From Bacteroidales bacterium (GTDB lineage: Bacteria; Bacteroidota; Bacteroidia; Bacteroidales; UBA932): 60,881 nt of DNA. Below are positions 54,645 to 60,881 of this stretch, piece after piece (position 1 is the stretch's first letter; every line of letters begins with the position of its first letter). Where the stretch lies: contig JAILNI010000059.1 in NCBI GenBank assembly GCA_024691765.1, forward strand, positions 1 through 60,881, written 5' to 3'. Both the position numbers and the translations under genes were made by a program. The notes below the pieces were generated by a model. It did not search any database. It was not told where the DNA came from and worked only from the letters and a program-made list of their open reading frames with translations.

Positions 54645-55861
54645 TTCTTTCCTTTGAAAGTATATCCTGCTTTTTCGACTGCCGACCGGACCGCATCTTC
54701 TGCCGCCGGTCCTTTAATTGTCAAGGTTTTCCGAGAAGCGCTGGCGCTTGCCGATTCCACGCCAGGGATACCCTCCACAGCCCGGCAGACAGCAGCCTCG
54801 CAGTGACTGCAATGCATACCATCGACAGTATAGACGACCGTGTCGGAATCAACGGCCTTTTGAGTGAAGCGTTCGAATAGTTTCATAATGAGTGCAAATA
54901 AAATCAAAAGAGTTAACACGGACGCACTGATAAGTCTGAATGCGCCGGGAAGAGCAGTTGCGGCACAGCAGGCGTCACCGGCAGTCATGGGTTTTACGGT
55001 AATGCCGATGACGTTGACCAACAGGCCGAATAGAACAGAAAACACGACTATGACCAGCAGGTAAATCCATGTGAAGCGTCTGCCCAAAGCTTTCCGGACC
55101 ACAAGTATGGAAGCCATATTGACGGCTGGACCAGCCATCAGCATCACCAGGGCGGCACCGGGAGAGAGTCCCTTCATTATCAGCACTGCCGCAACAGGAA
55201 TGCTGCCGGTTGAACAGACGTACATAGGCACCGCCAACACCAGAATTATCAGCATCTGCAGCAGCGGCTGTTTGCCGAAGTGAAGGAAAAAATCTTCCGG
55301 AATTGCTACCTGGATGAGCGCCGCTACCAAAAGGCCAATGAGCAGTCTTCCCCCGATATCCTGGATCATTTTGAAATATGCGTATTTGAAGACGCGCCAA
55401 ATCCTGCTGCCGGTCTCCACATTGCTTAAGGTGCTAGATGTGACGGTTTCGTCATCTTCAGGAACCAGGCGCCCGACCAGCAAGCCTCCGCAAACTCCGG
55501 TTATGAGCGCAGCCACCGGCCGGATAATGGCAAAGCCCAGCCCCATCAGTGAGAATGTGGCAAGGATGGAGTCTATGCCTGTCTGAGGCGTGGCAATCAG
55601 GAAGGAGGCTACAGCACCCTTGGAGGCCTTTTCATTCCTTAGGCCGATTGCGGTAGGAATCACTCCGCAAGAGCACAGCGGCAGCGGTATGCCTAGCATG
55701 GCAGCCCAAAGAACCGCCCACTTGTTATCTTTTGACAGGTACTTGCGATAGAATCCCTGCGGCACGAAAACATGCAGTACCCCAGCAATAAGAAAACCCA
55801 GCAAAAGATACGGAGCCATCTCGCAAATAACGTGCAGAAGGGATATCAGGTATGCTCGCAT
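54641..55861 (-). CDS. SO_0444-like permease with C-terminal heavy-metal-associated domain
   Basis: A 406-aa permease of the ArsP/DUF318-like group, close to SO_0444 Cu/Zn efflux proteins. Two blocks of TM segments (about 1-135 and 165-330) contain the paired motifs PLPLCSCGVIPTAIGL, SFLIATPQTGIDSI, PMYVCSTGSIPVAA and LMAGPAVNMAS. The last 70 residues are an HMA domain with GMHCSHCEAAV, which binds Cu or Zn. The fusion suggests metal hand-over from the HMA domain to the permease. Co-transcribed with the ZIP gene. Confidence 0.88.
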   Translation of the reverse strand: MRAYLISLLHVICEMAPYLLLGFLIAGVLHVFVPQGFYRKYLSKDNKWAVLWAAMLGIPLPLCSCGVIPTAIGLRNEKASKGAVASFLIATPQTGIDSILATFSLMGLGFAIIRPVAALITGVCGGLLVGRLVPEDDETVTSSTLSNVETGSRIWRVFKYAYFKMIQDIGGRLLIGLLVAALIQVAIPEDFFLHFGKQPLLQMLIILVLAVPMYVCSTGSIPVAAVLIMKGLSPGAALVMLMAGPAVNMASILVVRKALGRRFTWIYLLVIVVFSVLFGLLVNVIGITVKPMTAGDACCAATALPGAFRLISASVLTLLILFALIMKLFERFTQKAVDSDTVVYTVDGMHCSHCEAAVCRAVEGIPGVESASASASRKTLTIKGPAAEDAVRSAVEKAGYTFKGKK

Positions 55862-55954
55862 TATTTTACCTATGATTCGGGCATAAAGATACTAAAAAAC
55901 TTGCGGTTGGTATCATCAGCGCTTATAGACAGCCCCGACAACGGATAATTATAC

Positions 55955-55962
55955 TACCTTTG
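55955..55962 (+). promoter_or_regulatory. -7 promoter box of the CPBP remnant-AraC unit
   Basis: TACCTTTG, 21 nt before the ATG at 55984. The 122-bp gap back to the permease gene shows no other clear feature. Confidence 0.55.
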
Positions 55963-55983
55963 TACAAATAAACAATATACGAA

Positions 55984-56124
55984 ATGTCCAAACACAGCCT
56001 TGAAGATTGGGTGGCCGGCGGCGTATGGGGTCTGATTTATCGTCTGCGCCCGCAGATGCTTCCGGCATTAATTGTCAGCCATGCCCTCTGGGATGCGCTG
56101 GTTTTCGTCTGGCTGCCGATATGA
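55984..56124 (+). pseudogene. C-terminal remnant of a CPBP intramembrane protease
   Basis: A 46-codon frame: GGVWGLIYRLRPQMLPALIV then SHALWDALVFVWLPI. This is the last part of a CPBP (CAAX protease-like) protein with the conserved HxxWD motif; the rest of the enzyme (EExxxR and FxxxH motifs) is missing. It has its own start, a promoter box and an ATGA overlap with the AraC gene, so it may survive as a short leader peptide that couples translation. Confidence 0.7.
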
Positions 56125-56897
56125 TAACGGATTATTCCAACACTTCATTCTTCATCCTGAGGATGAACACTTCCGGCAGCGCGAAGTCGACAGAAGACTC
56201 CGTTACCAGACTACCTCTTGTAGGCTTCATCTACCTCACCGACGGCGAAGTGCTCGCAGATGTGGACGGCACCCCTTTCCTCTGCCAGCCAGGGCAGGTG
56301 CTGCTGATTCCTTCAGATCGCCCCTTCACCATCCGGTACTACAGTGACGCCATAGGGTTTAAGGGAGGATTCTCCCCTTCTACAGTCTCCGACACCGCTG
56401 CCCTGCGTTTTCTTTCGGAGCCCATTCACCAGGGATTCTGGTTCGAGGAAGCGGCTTTCATGGGAATGCTGTTCAGCATGCTCGAATCCGCCTTCCAGAA
56501 AGGCGAACGGGCATTTATCGAAAAGGGCCTGGACCTGTTCCTCACCCGTGTCAAGCCGGGACGGGGCGCCGTATTTCATCCTGCTGTAACCGCTTTTCTG
56601 GAGTCTGTGTTCAATTCGGAAAAACAGCCTGGAACAATTGCCCGGTATGCCTCCGAAAACGGCATAAGCCAGAATTATCTCAGCCGGCTCGTGAAGAATG
56701 CCACGGGTCGCAGCGTAGGAGCCTGGATAGACATAGTCCGTATCCAACGCACCAAACGGCTCCTGACTTCCACCTCGCTTCCCATTATCGACATAGCCGC
56801 TTCCGTGGGTATTGAAGATCAGTCCTATTTTTCCAGGTTATTCAAGAAAGAAACGGGCCTAACGCCAACTTCATTCAGAAAGAAGATGCAAGGATAA
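56121..56897 (+). CDS. AraC-family transcriptional regulator
   Basis: A 258-aa regulator. The N-terminal domain (about 1-150) is cupin-like (GFIYLTDGEVLADVDGTPFL, LLIPSDRPFTIRYYSDAIGF). The C-terminal double HTH has ARYASENGISQNYLSRLVKN, then SVGAWIDIVRIQRTKRLL and IDIAASVGIEDQSYFSRLFK. The ATG at 56121 overlaps the upstream stop; a longer frame from 56007 would run through the remnant and is not credible. Target genes unknown. Confidence 0.9.
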   Translation: MITDYSNTSFFILRMNTSGSAKSTEDSVTRLPLVGFIYLTDGEVLADVDGTPFLCQPGQVLLIPSDRPFTIRYYSDAIGFKGGFSPSTVSDTAALRFLSEPIHQGFWFEEAAFMGMLFSMLESAFQKGERAFIEKGLDLFLTRVKPGRGAVFHPAVTAFLESVFNSEKQPGTIARYASENGISQNYLSRLVKNATGRSVGAWIDIVRIQRTKRLLTSTSLPIIDIAASVGIEDQSYFSRLFKKETGLTPTSFRKKMQG

Positions 56898-56971
56898 TCC
56901 TAAATCTTTCCCATATCGCCCTAATTATTTACGCTGCTATTAACGATCTTTGCAGCTGATAAAAACGCGAT

Positions 56972-57379
56972 ATGAAAAGGAAATACTTGTATATCATAGC
57001 AGCGCTGCTCTGGGGCGTGCCTGGTATCATCATTTCGGTCAAGGGTATTTCGGCCTACTTCGCGATGCCCTCCTCCAGCCTGTGGTGGCTGTTTCTCATT
57101 ACAGCCGCCGTCCTCGCCGGTTTCTTTTTCATGTTCTCCCGCATCGTGGACAGGTATTCCGCACGAATGGCCGGGCAACCGTCCAAAACCACAGTGTTTC
57201 AAACCTTCCCCCTGAGGGGATGGATCCTTGTAGTATGCATGTCATGCCTGGGCATAACGCTGAAATATATTTCCGGCGTTCCTGCGGAGTTTACTGCATC
57301 GTTTTACAGCGGCCTCGGGCCAATGCTCGTTTATTCAGCCTGCCGCTTTATCTTAAACGGGAAAAAGTATGAATTATAA
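56972..57379 (+). CDS. Small membrane protein of unknown function
   Basis: A 135-aa protein with four hydrophobic segments (about 7-27, 36-57, 78-95, 105-125): KYLYIIAALLWGVPGIIISV, WWLFLITAAVLAGFFFMFSR and so on. I do not recognise the family. A near -7 box GATCTTTG lies at 56945-56952. It overlaps the DUF4491 gene by 11 nt, so the two are co-expressed. Confidence 0.75.
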   Translation: MKRKYLYIIAALLWGVPGIIISVKGISAYFAMPSSSLWWLFLITAAVLAGFFFMFSRIVDRYSARMAGQPSKTTVFQTFPLRGWILVVCMSCLGITLKYISGVPAEFTASFYSGLGPMLVYSACRFILNGKKYEL

Positions 57380-57695
57380 CGGAATAATAATCGGTGCTGC
57401 CGTATTCCTCAGTATCGGAATATGTCACCCCCTCGTAATCAAGATGGAATACCGCTGGGGGAAGCAGAGCTGGTGGGTTTGGCTCCTCGCCGGACTGGCT
57501 TTTTCAGGCCTTTCCCTCTTCGTGGCAAACGATATTCTTTCCATCATAATCGGAGGCTTCGCCTTCTGCTGTCTCTGGGGCATTCACGAGATGTTTCTCC
57601 AGGAAAAAAGGGTCCTGCGGGGATGGTTCCCCGAGAACCCCAGGCGTCATGCCTATTATGAATCCCGCAGAAGGGAAATGATCAATAAAACTTAA
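57369..57695 (+). CDS. DUF4491 family membrane protein
   Basis: A 108-aa protein with three TM segments. The opening MNYNGIIIGAAVFLSIGICH with HPLVIKMEYRWGK and the C-terminal LWGIHEMFLQEKRVLRGWFP, NPRRHAYY match DUF4491, a family common in Bacteroidota and Firmicutes of unknown function. The last 14 nt overlap the convergent nitroreductase gene. Confidence 0.85.
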   Translation: MNYNGIIIGAAVFLSIGICHPLVIKMEYRWGKQSWWVWLLAGLAFSGLSLFVANDILSIIIGGFAFCCLWGIHEMFLQEKRVLRGWFPENPRRHAYYESRRREMINKT

Positions 57696-58287
57696 CCACC
57701 TCTTCCAGCGGCCTGTGCGTAGGTATTCTGGGCTCCTGTGCCCGGTAGCCCAGGGCCATTACCGCCATCACCACTTCGTTCTCGGGGATGTCAAAAACCT
57801 TTCGCAGTTCATCGGCATAGCGCATACCCATGATAAGGGTGTCAAATCCCATGGCACGCGCCTTGAGCACGAGGTAGGCATTGCTGAGTCCGTTGTCGTA
57901 GGCGCCCCAGAGATTGCCGGTGGCGTCCAGCGCTTCTCCGCGGAAGAACCCCGACTTGCCTTTCTCGAATGTAGACACGATCAGAACAGGAGCGTTCATT
58001 ACGCGTTCTTTGTTCCCGCCTATCAGTTCCAGCACCGCATCTCGTTTTTCCCCACCCATGGCAACATAATACTTGCTGGGCTGCTGATTTGCCCATGAAG
58101 GAGCGTTCTGCACAGCAATGAATAGTTCGCGAAGTTCTGCTTCAGAAATGGTTTTACCGGCTTCGTAGGCACGTATGCTGCGCCTGGAGGCAAAAACTTC
58201 GTCCAGCGTGGGAGACTTTACGCCGCTGCCGGCACATCCTGCGAGCAAAAGAGCTGCCAGCAGGCAAAGGGACATTCTGTACTTCAT
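57682..58287 (-). CDS. Nitroreductase-family lipoprotein
   Basis: FMN-dependent nitroreductase-fold protein, 201 aa, with a lipoprotein signal (MKYRMSLCLLAALLLAGC, lipobox LAGC). Family parts: FASRRSIRAYEAGKTISEAE, NAPSWANQQPSKYYV, GLSNAYLVLKARAMGFDTLI and ENEVVMAVMALGYRAQEP. An exported, lipid-anchored nitroreductase is unusual, since FMN enzymes of this family are mostly cytoplasmic. Lies 9 nt after the CDF gene, in the same operon. Confidence 0.88.
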   Translation of the reverse strand: MKYRMSLCLLAALLLAGCAGSGVKSPTLDEVFASRRSIRAYEAGKTISEAELRELFIAVQNAPSWANQQPSKYYVAMGGEKRDAVLELIGGNKERVMNAPVLIVSTFEKGKSGFFRGEALDATGNLWGAYDNGLSNAYLVLKARAMGFDTLIMGMRYADELRKVFDIPENEVVMAVMALGYRAQEPRIPTHRPLEEVVKFY

Positions 58288-58296
58288 AATTATTGT

Positions 58297-59406
58297 TTAT
58301 TCGCTATAGTTGTGATCGACAGTAACAAGTATGGTTTTTCCAGGAATGAGACCGCTCAGCTCCTGCGTCAGTGACGCGCAGAGCGCGGAATCGTCCTTGA
58401 TGCTGTCGTCCGGCACCACGTCCACAGTAATCAGGTTCTCCTTTTCGGAATAGTAGAATCCATGTATCTGGACCAGTTCTCCGTGCTTTGCCAGGGTGCC
58501 CAAGACCAGTGATTGCAGTTCTTTCCGCTGATTGTTTCCGGTTGCTACTGCATAAACCCCCACTGTCATTATTATTCCATGCTTTTCAAACATGACCGTG
58601 GATATCCGGCGGGAAAGGCCATGAATGTCCTGAGCGGTCATGGTGTCATCCACGCTCACATGTAGTGAGCCCATCATGACCTCGGGGCCATAATTGTGGA
58701 GGATGATGTCGTACACTCCGTGCACTTCCTCAAAAGCCATCACTTCCTGCTTGATTTCCGCTACCAGTTCGGCAGAGACCCTGGCACCCAGCAGCTCCCC
58801 TACCGGTGAAGACAACATTTCGATACCGGCCTTTATGATGACCGCCGAGATGATGGTACTGAGGATGCCGTCCAGAGAGACTCCCCAGAGAAGCATAATA
58901 CCTGCCGAGATGAGAGTTGCAAGGGTGATGACAGCATCGAACAGAGCATCGGAACCGGAAGCGATGAGAGCGTCGCTCTTAAGCTTCTCTCCCCTTCTGC
59001 GCACATACCATCCCAGCAGGAGCTTCACCACGATTGCGACTATGATGACGATAAGGGTGACGGTTGTATAGGACGGTTCTGCAGGATGAATGATCTTCTT
59101 GACTGACTCGATCAGCGAGGTGACGCCCGCAGTTATAACTATGACGGAAATGATTATGGCGCTGAAGTATTCCACCCTGCCATGGCCGTACGGGTGCTTC
59201 CTGTCCGCCGGACGTCTGGAAAGGATTGTTCCTATGATGGTAATCACGCTGGACAGGGCATCGCTCAAATTGTTGACAGCGTCCATTATTATTGCAATAC
59301 TGTTTGCAAGGAAACCGACAGCAGCCTTGAAAGTCGCCAGAAGCACATTGGTAACGACACCAATCAGACTGGTGCGAATAATCTGTGAATGACGGGACTC
59401 TTTCAT
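58297..59406 (-). CDS. Cation diffusion facilitator (CDF) metal transporter
   Basis: Proton-coupled efflux transporter for Zn2+, Fe2+, Mn2+ or related ions, 369 aa. Six TM segments in the first 210 residues, with metal-site motifs DAVNNLSDALSS in TM2 and SDALIASGSDALFDAV in TM5, and KHPYGHGRVEYFSA between TM2 and TM3. The cytoplasmic C-terminal domain is longer than usual (about 155 residues), apparently with an extra ferredoxin-like part. A TATATTTG box ends 5 nt before the ATG. Confidence 0.92.
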   Translation of the reverse strand: MKESRHSQIIRTSLIGVVTNVLLATFKAAVGFLANSIAIIMDAVNNLSDALSSVITIIGTILSRRPADRKHPYGHGRVEYFSAIIISVIVITAGVTSLIESVKKIIHPAEPSYTTVTLIVIIVAIVVKLLLGWYVRRRGEKLKSDALIASGSDALFDAVITLATLISAGIMLLWGVSLDGILSTIISAVIIKAGIEMLSSPVGELLGARVSAELVAEIKQEVMAFEEVHGVYDIILHNYGPEVMMGSLHVSVDDTMTAQDIHGLSRRISTVMFEKHGIIMTVGVYAVATGNNQRKELQSLVLGTLAKHGELVQIHGFYYSEKENLITVDVVPDDSIKDDSALCASLTQELSGLIPGKTILVTVDHNYSE

Positions 59407-59411
59407 ATATG

Positions 59412-59419
59412 CAAATATA
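59412..59419 (-). promoter_or_regulatory. -7 promoter box of the CDF gene
   Basis: TATATTTG on the minus strand, 5 nt from the ATG; predicts a leaderless mRNA. Confidence 0.6.
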
Positions 59420-59471
59420 GCATTTTTGCGCTTTTTTATAAAATATCGCTTGCGATATAAAAATATTGTAC

Positions 59472-59479
59472 TATATTTG
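59472..59479 (+). promoter_or_regulatory. -7 promoter box of the glutathione peroxidase gene
   Basis: TATATTTG, 4 nt before the GTG at 59484, which supports that codon as the start. Confidence 0.55.
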
Positions 59480-59483
59480 CATC

Positions 59484-60116
59484 GTGAACGATATAATTAA
59501 AACAACAATTACACATTTAATAGCGCTTGTGGCCCTGTTTACAATGCCAGCATGCGCTCAAACTCAGAGCGATATGGAAAAGATTTACAATTTCAAAGCC
59601 CTCAGCAACAAGGGAAAAGAAGTGGACTTCGCGCAGTACGAAGGAAAAGTCCTGATGATAGTCAACACCGCATCCAAATGTGGATTCACCCCCCAATACG
59701 ATGGTCTGGAGGCCCTTTATCAGAAGTATAAGGACCAGGGCCTGGTTATCATCGGCTTCCCCTGCGACCAGTTCGCCCATCAGGAACCCGGCAGCAACGA
59801 GGAGATTGCCGAGTTCTGCAGGCTCAACCACGGAGTCACCTTCCCCCTCATGGCCAAGGTAGATGTGAACGGCGCAAATGCAGAGCCCATTTTCGAGTAT
59901 CTGAAGGCCCAGGCTCCCACAGAAGAGTATAAAGGTCTGAAGGGCAAGGCTACCCGCACCATGCTCAAGGGCATCAGCAAGAGCGTCGAAAAAGACAGCG
60001 ACATTCTCTGGAACTTCACCAAGTTCCTCATCAGCCGTGACGGTTCCAAGGTTCTCCGCTACGCGCCCGTAACCGAGCCGGAGGATATCGAGAAAGACAT
60101 CAAAGGACTCTTATGA
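59484..60116 (+). CDS. Glutathione peroxidase-family protein, exported
   Basis: Thiol peroxidase, 210 aa from the GTG at 59484. That start gives a lipoprotein-like signal (LIALVALFTMPAC); an internal ATG at 59575 would give a cytoplasmic 179-aa form. The active-site Cys is in NTASKCGFTPQYDG, the Gln in FPCDQFAHQEPGS and the Trp/Asn in LWNFTKFLI. Such Cys enzymes normally use thioredoxin rather than glutathione. Overlaps the MarR gene by 4 nt (ATGA). Confidence 0.9.
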   Translation: MNDIIKTTITHLIALVALFTMPACAQTQSDMEKIYNFKALSNKGKEVDFAQYEGKVLMIVNTASKCGFTPQYDGLEALYQKYKDQGLVIIGFPCDQFAHQEPGSNEEIAEFCRLNHGVTFPLMAKVDVNGANAEPIFEYLKAQAPTEEYKGLKGKATRTMLKGISKSVEKDSDILWNFTKFLISRDGSKVLRYAPVTEPEDIEKDIKGLL

Positions 60117-60562
60117 TAAAAGAGGAATTCAAGCTGGACAATCAGCTCTGTTTCCGTCTGTACACCGCTTCGCGCCTTCTCACACAGGCATATCATCCGT
60201 TCCTTGCCGGGCACGGACTCACCTACCCGCAATATCTCGTACTTCTGGTCCTGTGGGAGAAGGACGCCCAGCCGGTGAATGACATCGCAAAAAGGCTTTA
60301 CCTGGAAACCAATACGGTCACTCCCCTCCTCCAGCGAATGGAGAAGGAAGGCATCATTACCAGGGCCAGGGGAAAGAAAGACGCCCGCCAGACTATCGTT
60401 ACCCTCACTCGAAAAGGCAGGGATATTCAGAATAAACTTTCAGATGTCCCCTTCGCACTAGCCGGAGCGGCGGCATGCGCGAGCATAACACCAGAAACTC
60501 TGCCGGATCTGTACCGGATGCTCGACGACATTATAGAAAAACTCGGTCAGGCTTCGTCATAA
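60113..60562 (+). CDS. MarR-family regulator, OhrR-like
   Basis: A 149-aa winged-helix repressor. The N-terminal DNQLCFRLYTASRLLTQAYH carries the Cys at the place of the peroxide-sensing Cys of OhrR. The HTH (PVNDIAKRLYLETNTVTPLL) and wing (GKKDARQTIVTLTRKG) are clear. Coupled to the peroxidase gene, it probably senses organic peroxide and represses the pair, an inference from family and position. Its stop overlaps the LysR gene by 6 nt. Confidence 0.88.
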   Translation: MIKEEFKLDNQLCFRLYTASRLLTQAYHPFLAGHGLTYPQYLVLLVLWEKDAQPVNDIAKRLYLETNTVTPLLQRMEKEGIITRARGKKDARQTIVTLTRKGRDIQNKLSDVPFALAGAAACASITPETLPDLYRMLDDIIEKLGQASS

Positions 60563-60881
60563 CGAGAGCCTGCCTTTTTTTATAACGCCATCCAGCATGG
60601 CGCCCGGGATGATATTCCGGACCGCATCCACAACTGAATTCAGTTTTGCCTCGTGTATATAATCTGCCCTGATTACGAGGGAGATGGTTCTTTCCGGAAC
60701 CGGATCCACAATTGGGCGCAGACAGCCCTGCTGGCTGTATAGGATGAAGTTGGAATGCGTCTCAGGGATGATGGTAATGCCCCCATTCTCGTTGACAACT
60801 TGAATAAGGATGCCCACGCGGCCTCCCTCAAAGAATCGGTCGTAAGTGATTTCACCAGATTTCAGTTCCGACGGATCCAAT
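60557..60881 (-). CDS. LysR-family regulator (OxyR-like), N-terminal part outside the window
   Basis: The last 108 codons of a LysR-type regulator: periplasmic-binding-like effector domain with RFFEGGRVGILIQVVNENGG, ITIIPETHSNFILYSQQGC and RTISLVIRADYIHEAKLNSV. The resemblance is to OxyR of Bacteroidota, including a Cys in QQGCLRPI. The DNA-binding half is beyond the right edge. Position opposite a peroxidase operon fits a peroxide response. Confidence 0.75.
   Translation of the reverse strand, partial: LDPSELKSGEITYDRFFEGGRVGILIQVVNENGGITIIPETHSNFILYSQQGCLRPIVDPVPERTISLVIRADYIHEAKLNSVVDAVRNIIPGAMLDGVIKKGRLSL

Overview
The window looks like a chromosomal segment of a Bacteroidota bacterium, probably order Bacteroidales, with a fairly high G+C. 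The evidence is repeated TAnnTTTG (-7) promoter boxes of the Bacteroides type, little Shine-Dalgarno use, many short lipoproteins, an archaeal/eukaryal-type ProS, DUF3078 and DUF4491 proteins, a BT_3928-like protein, a WbqC-family protein and an Hc1-like histone. Genus cannot be fixed from this sequence.

Region 1 (1-45.2 kb) is dense core genome. In order it holds a patatin-like phospholipase and rlmN; recA, tdk, rsmI, an HhH protein and xerD; a secreted clostripain-like peptidase; rplY, pth and an Hc1-like histone; a secreted M6 peptidase with a small lipoprotein; tpiA; tyrS-rbfA-FtsX-like permease; rmuC and a DNPH1-like hydrolase; polA-ECF sigma-rsmG-rpmH; bcp; tRNA-Gln; a prolyl oligopeptidase lipoprotein and tadA; rimP-nusA-infB; an envelope block (low-complexity lipoprotein, OmpP1/FadL-like porin, lpxD, lpxC, lpxA, wbqC); proS-DUF3078-tilS; tmk-DoxX-like-folP; sppA and hisS. 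Genes commonly overlap by 1-29 bp. Five convergent pairs overlap at their stop codons. Many starts lie only 4-8 nt after a -7 box, which predicts leaderless or nearly leaderless mRNAs. Five divergent pairs carry back-to-back -7 boxes offset by 19-21 bp.

Region 2 (45.2-53.8 kb) is an accessory island next to hisS-tRNA-fMet. After the intact tRNA come a wrecked large serine recombinase gene and a diverged fragment of a second hisS (C-terminal anticodon-binding domain, about 64 % identical by eye to the intact one). Then come an AraC regulator and a divergent TolC-HlyD-ABC2-ABC2 export operon, ending in a second, mutated tRNA-fMet copy. The order hisS-tRNA is therefore repeated as a foreign, broken second copy with the export operon between its two parts. 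The second tRNA is split in the T-loop by an 82-nt insertion rich in inverted repeats. The last 27 nt of that split tRNA (insertion end plus tRNA 3' end) recur 1565 bp further on, bracketing a cassette with a class II Fic AMP-transferase, a duplicated operator-like inverted repeat and two long hairpins. This island is the most unusual part of the window.

Region 3 (53.9-60.9 kb) carries metal and redox functions: a permease with C-terminal HMA domain plus a ZIP transporter; a CPBP protease remnant coupled to an AraC regulator; two small membrane proteins; a CDF transporter with a lipoprotein nitroreductase; and a glutathione peroxidase-MarR pair facing a LysR (OxyR-like) gene cut by the right edge. 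All functional calls rest on motifs and family resemblance read by eye; no database search was run.
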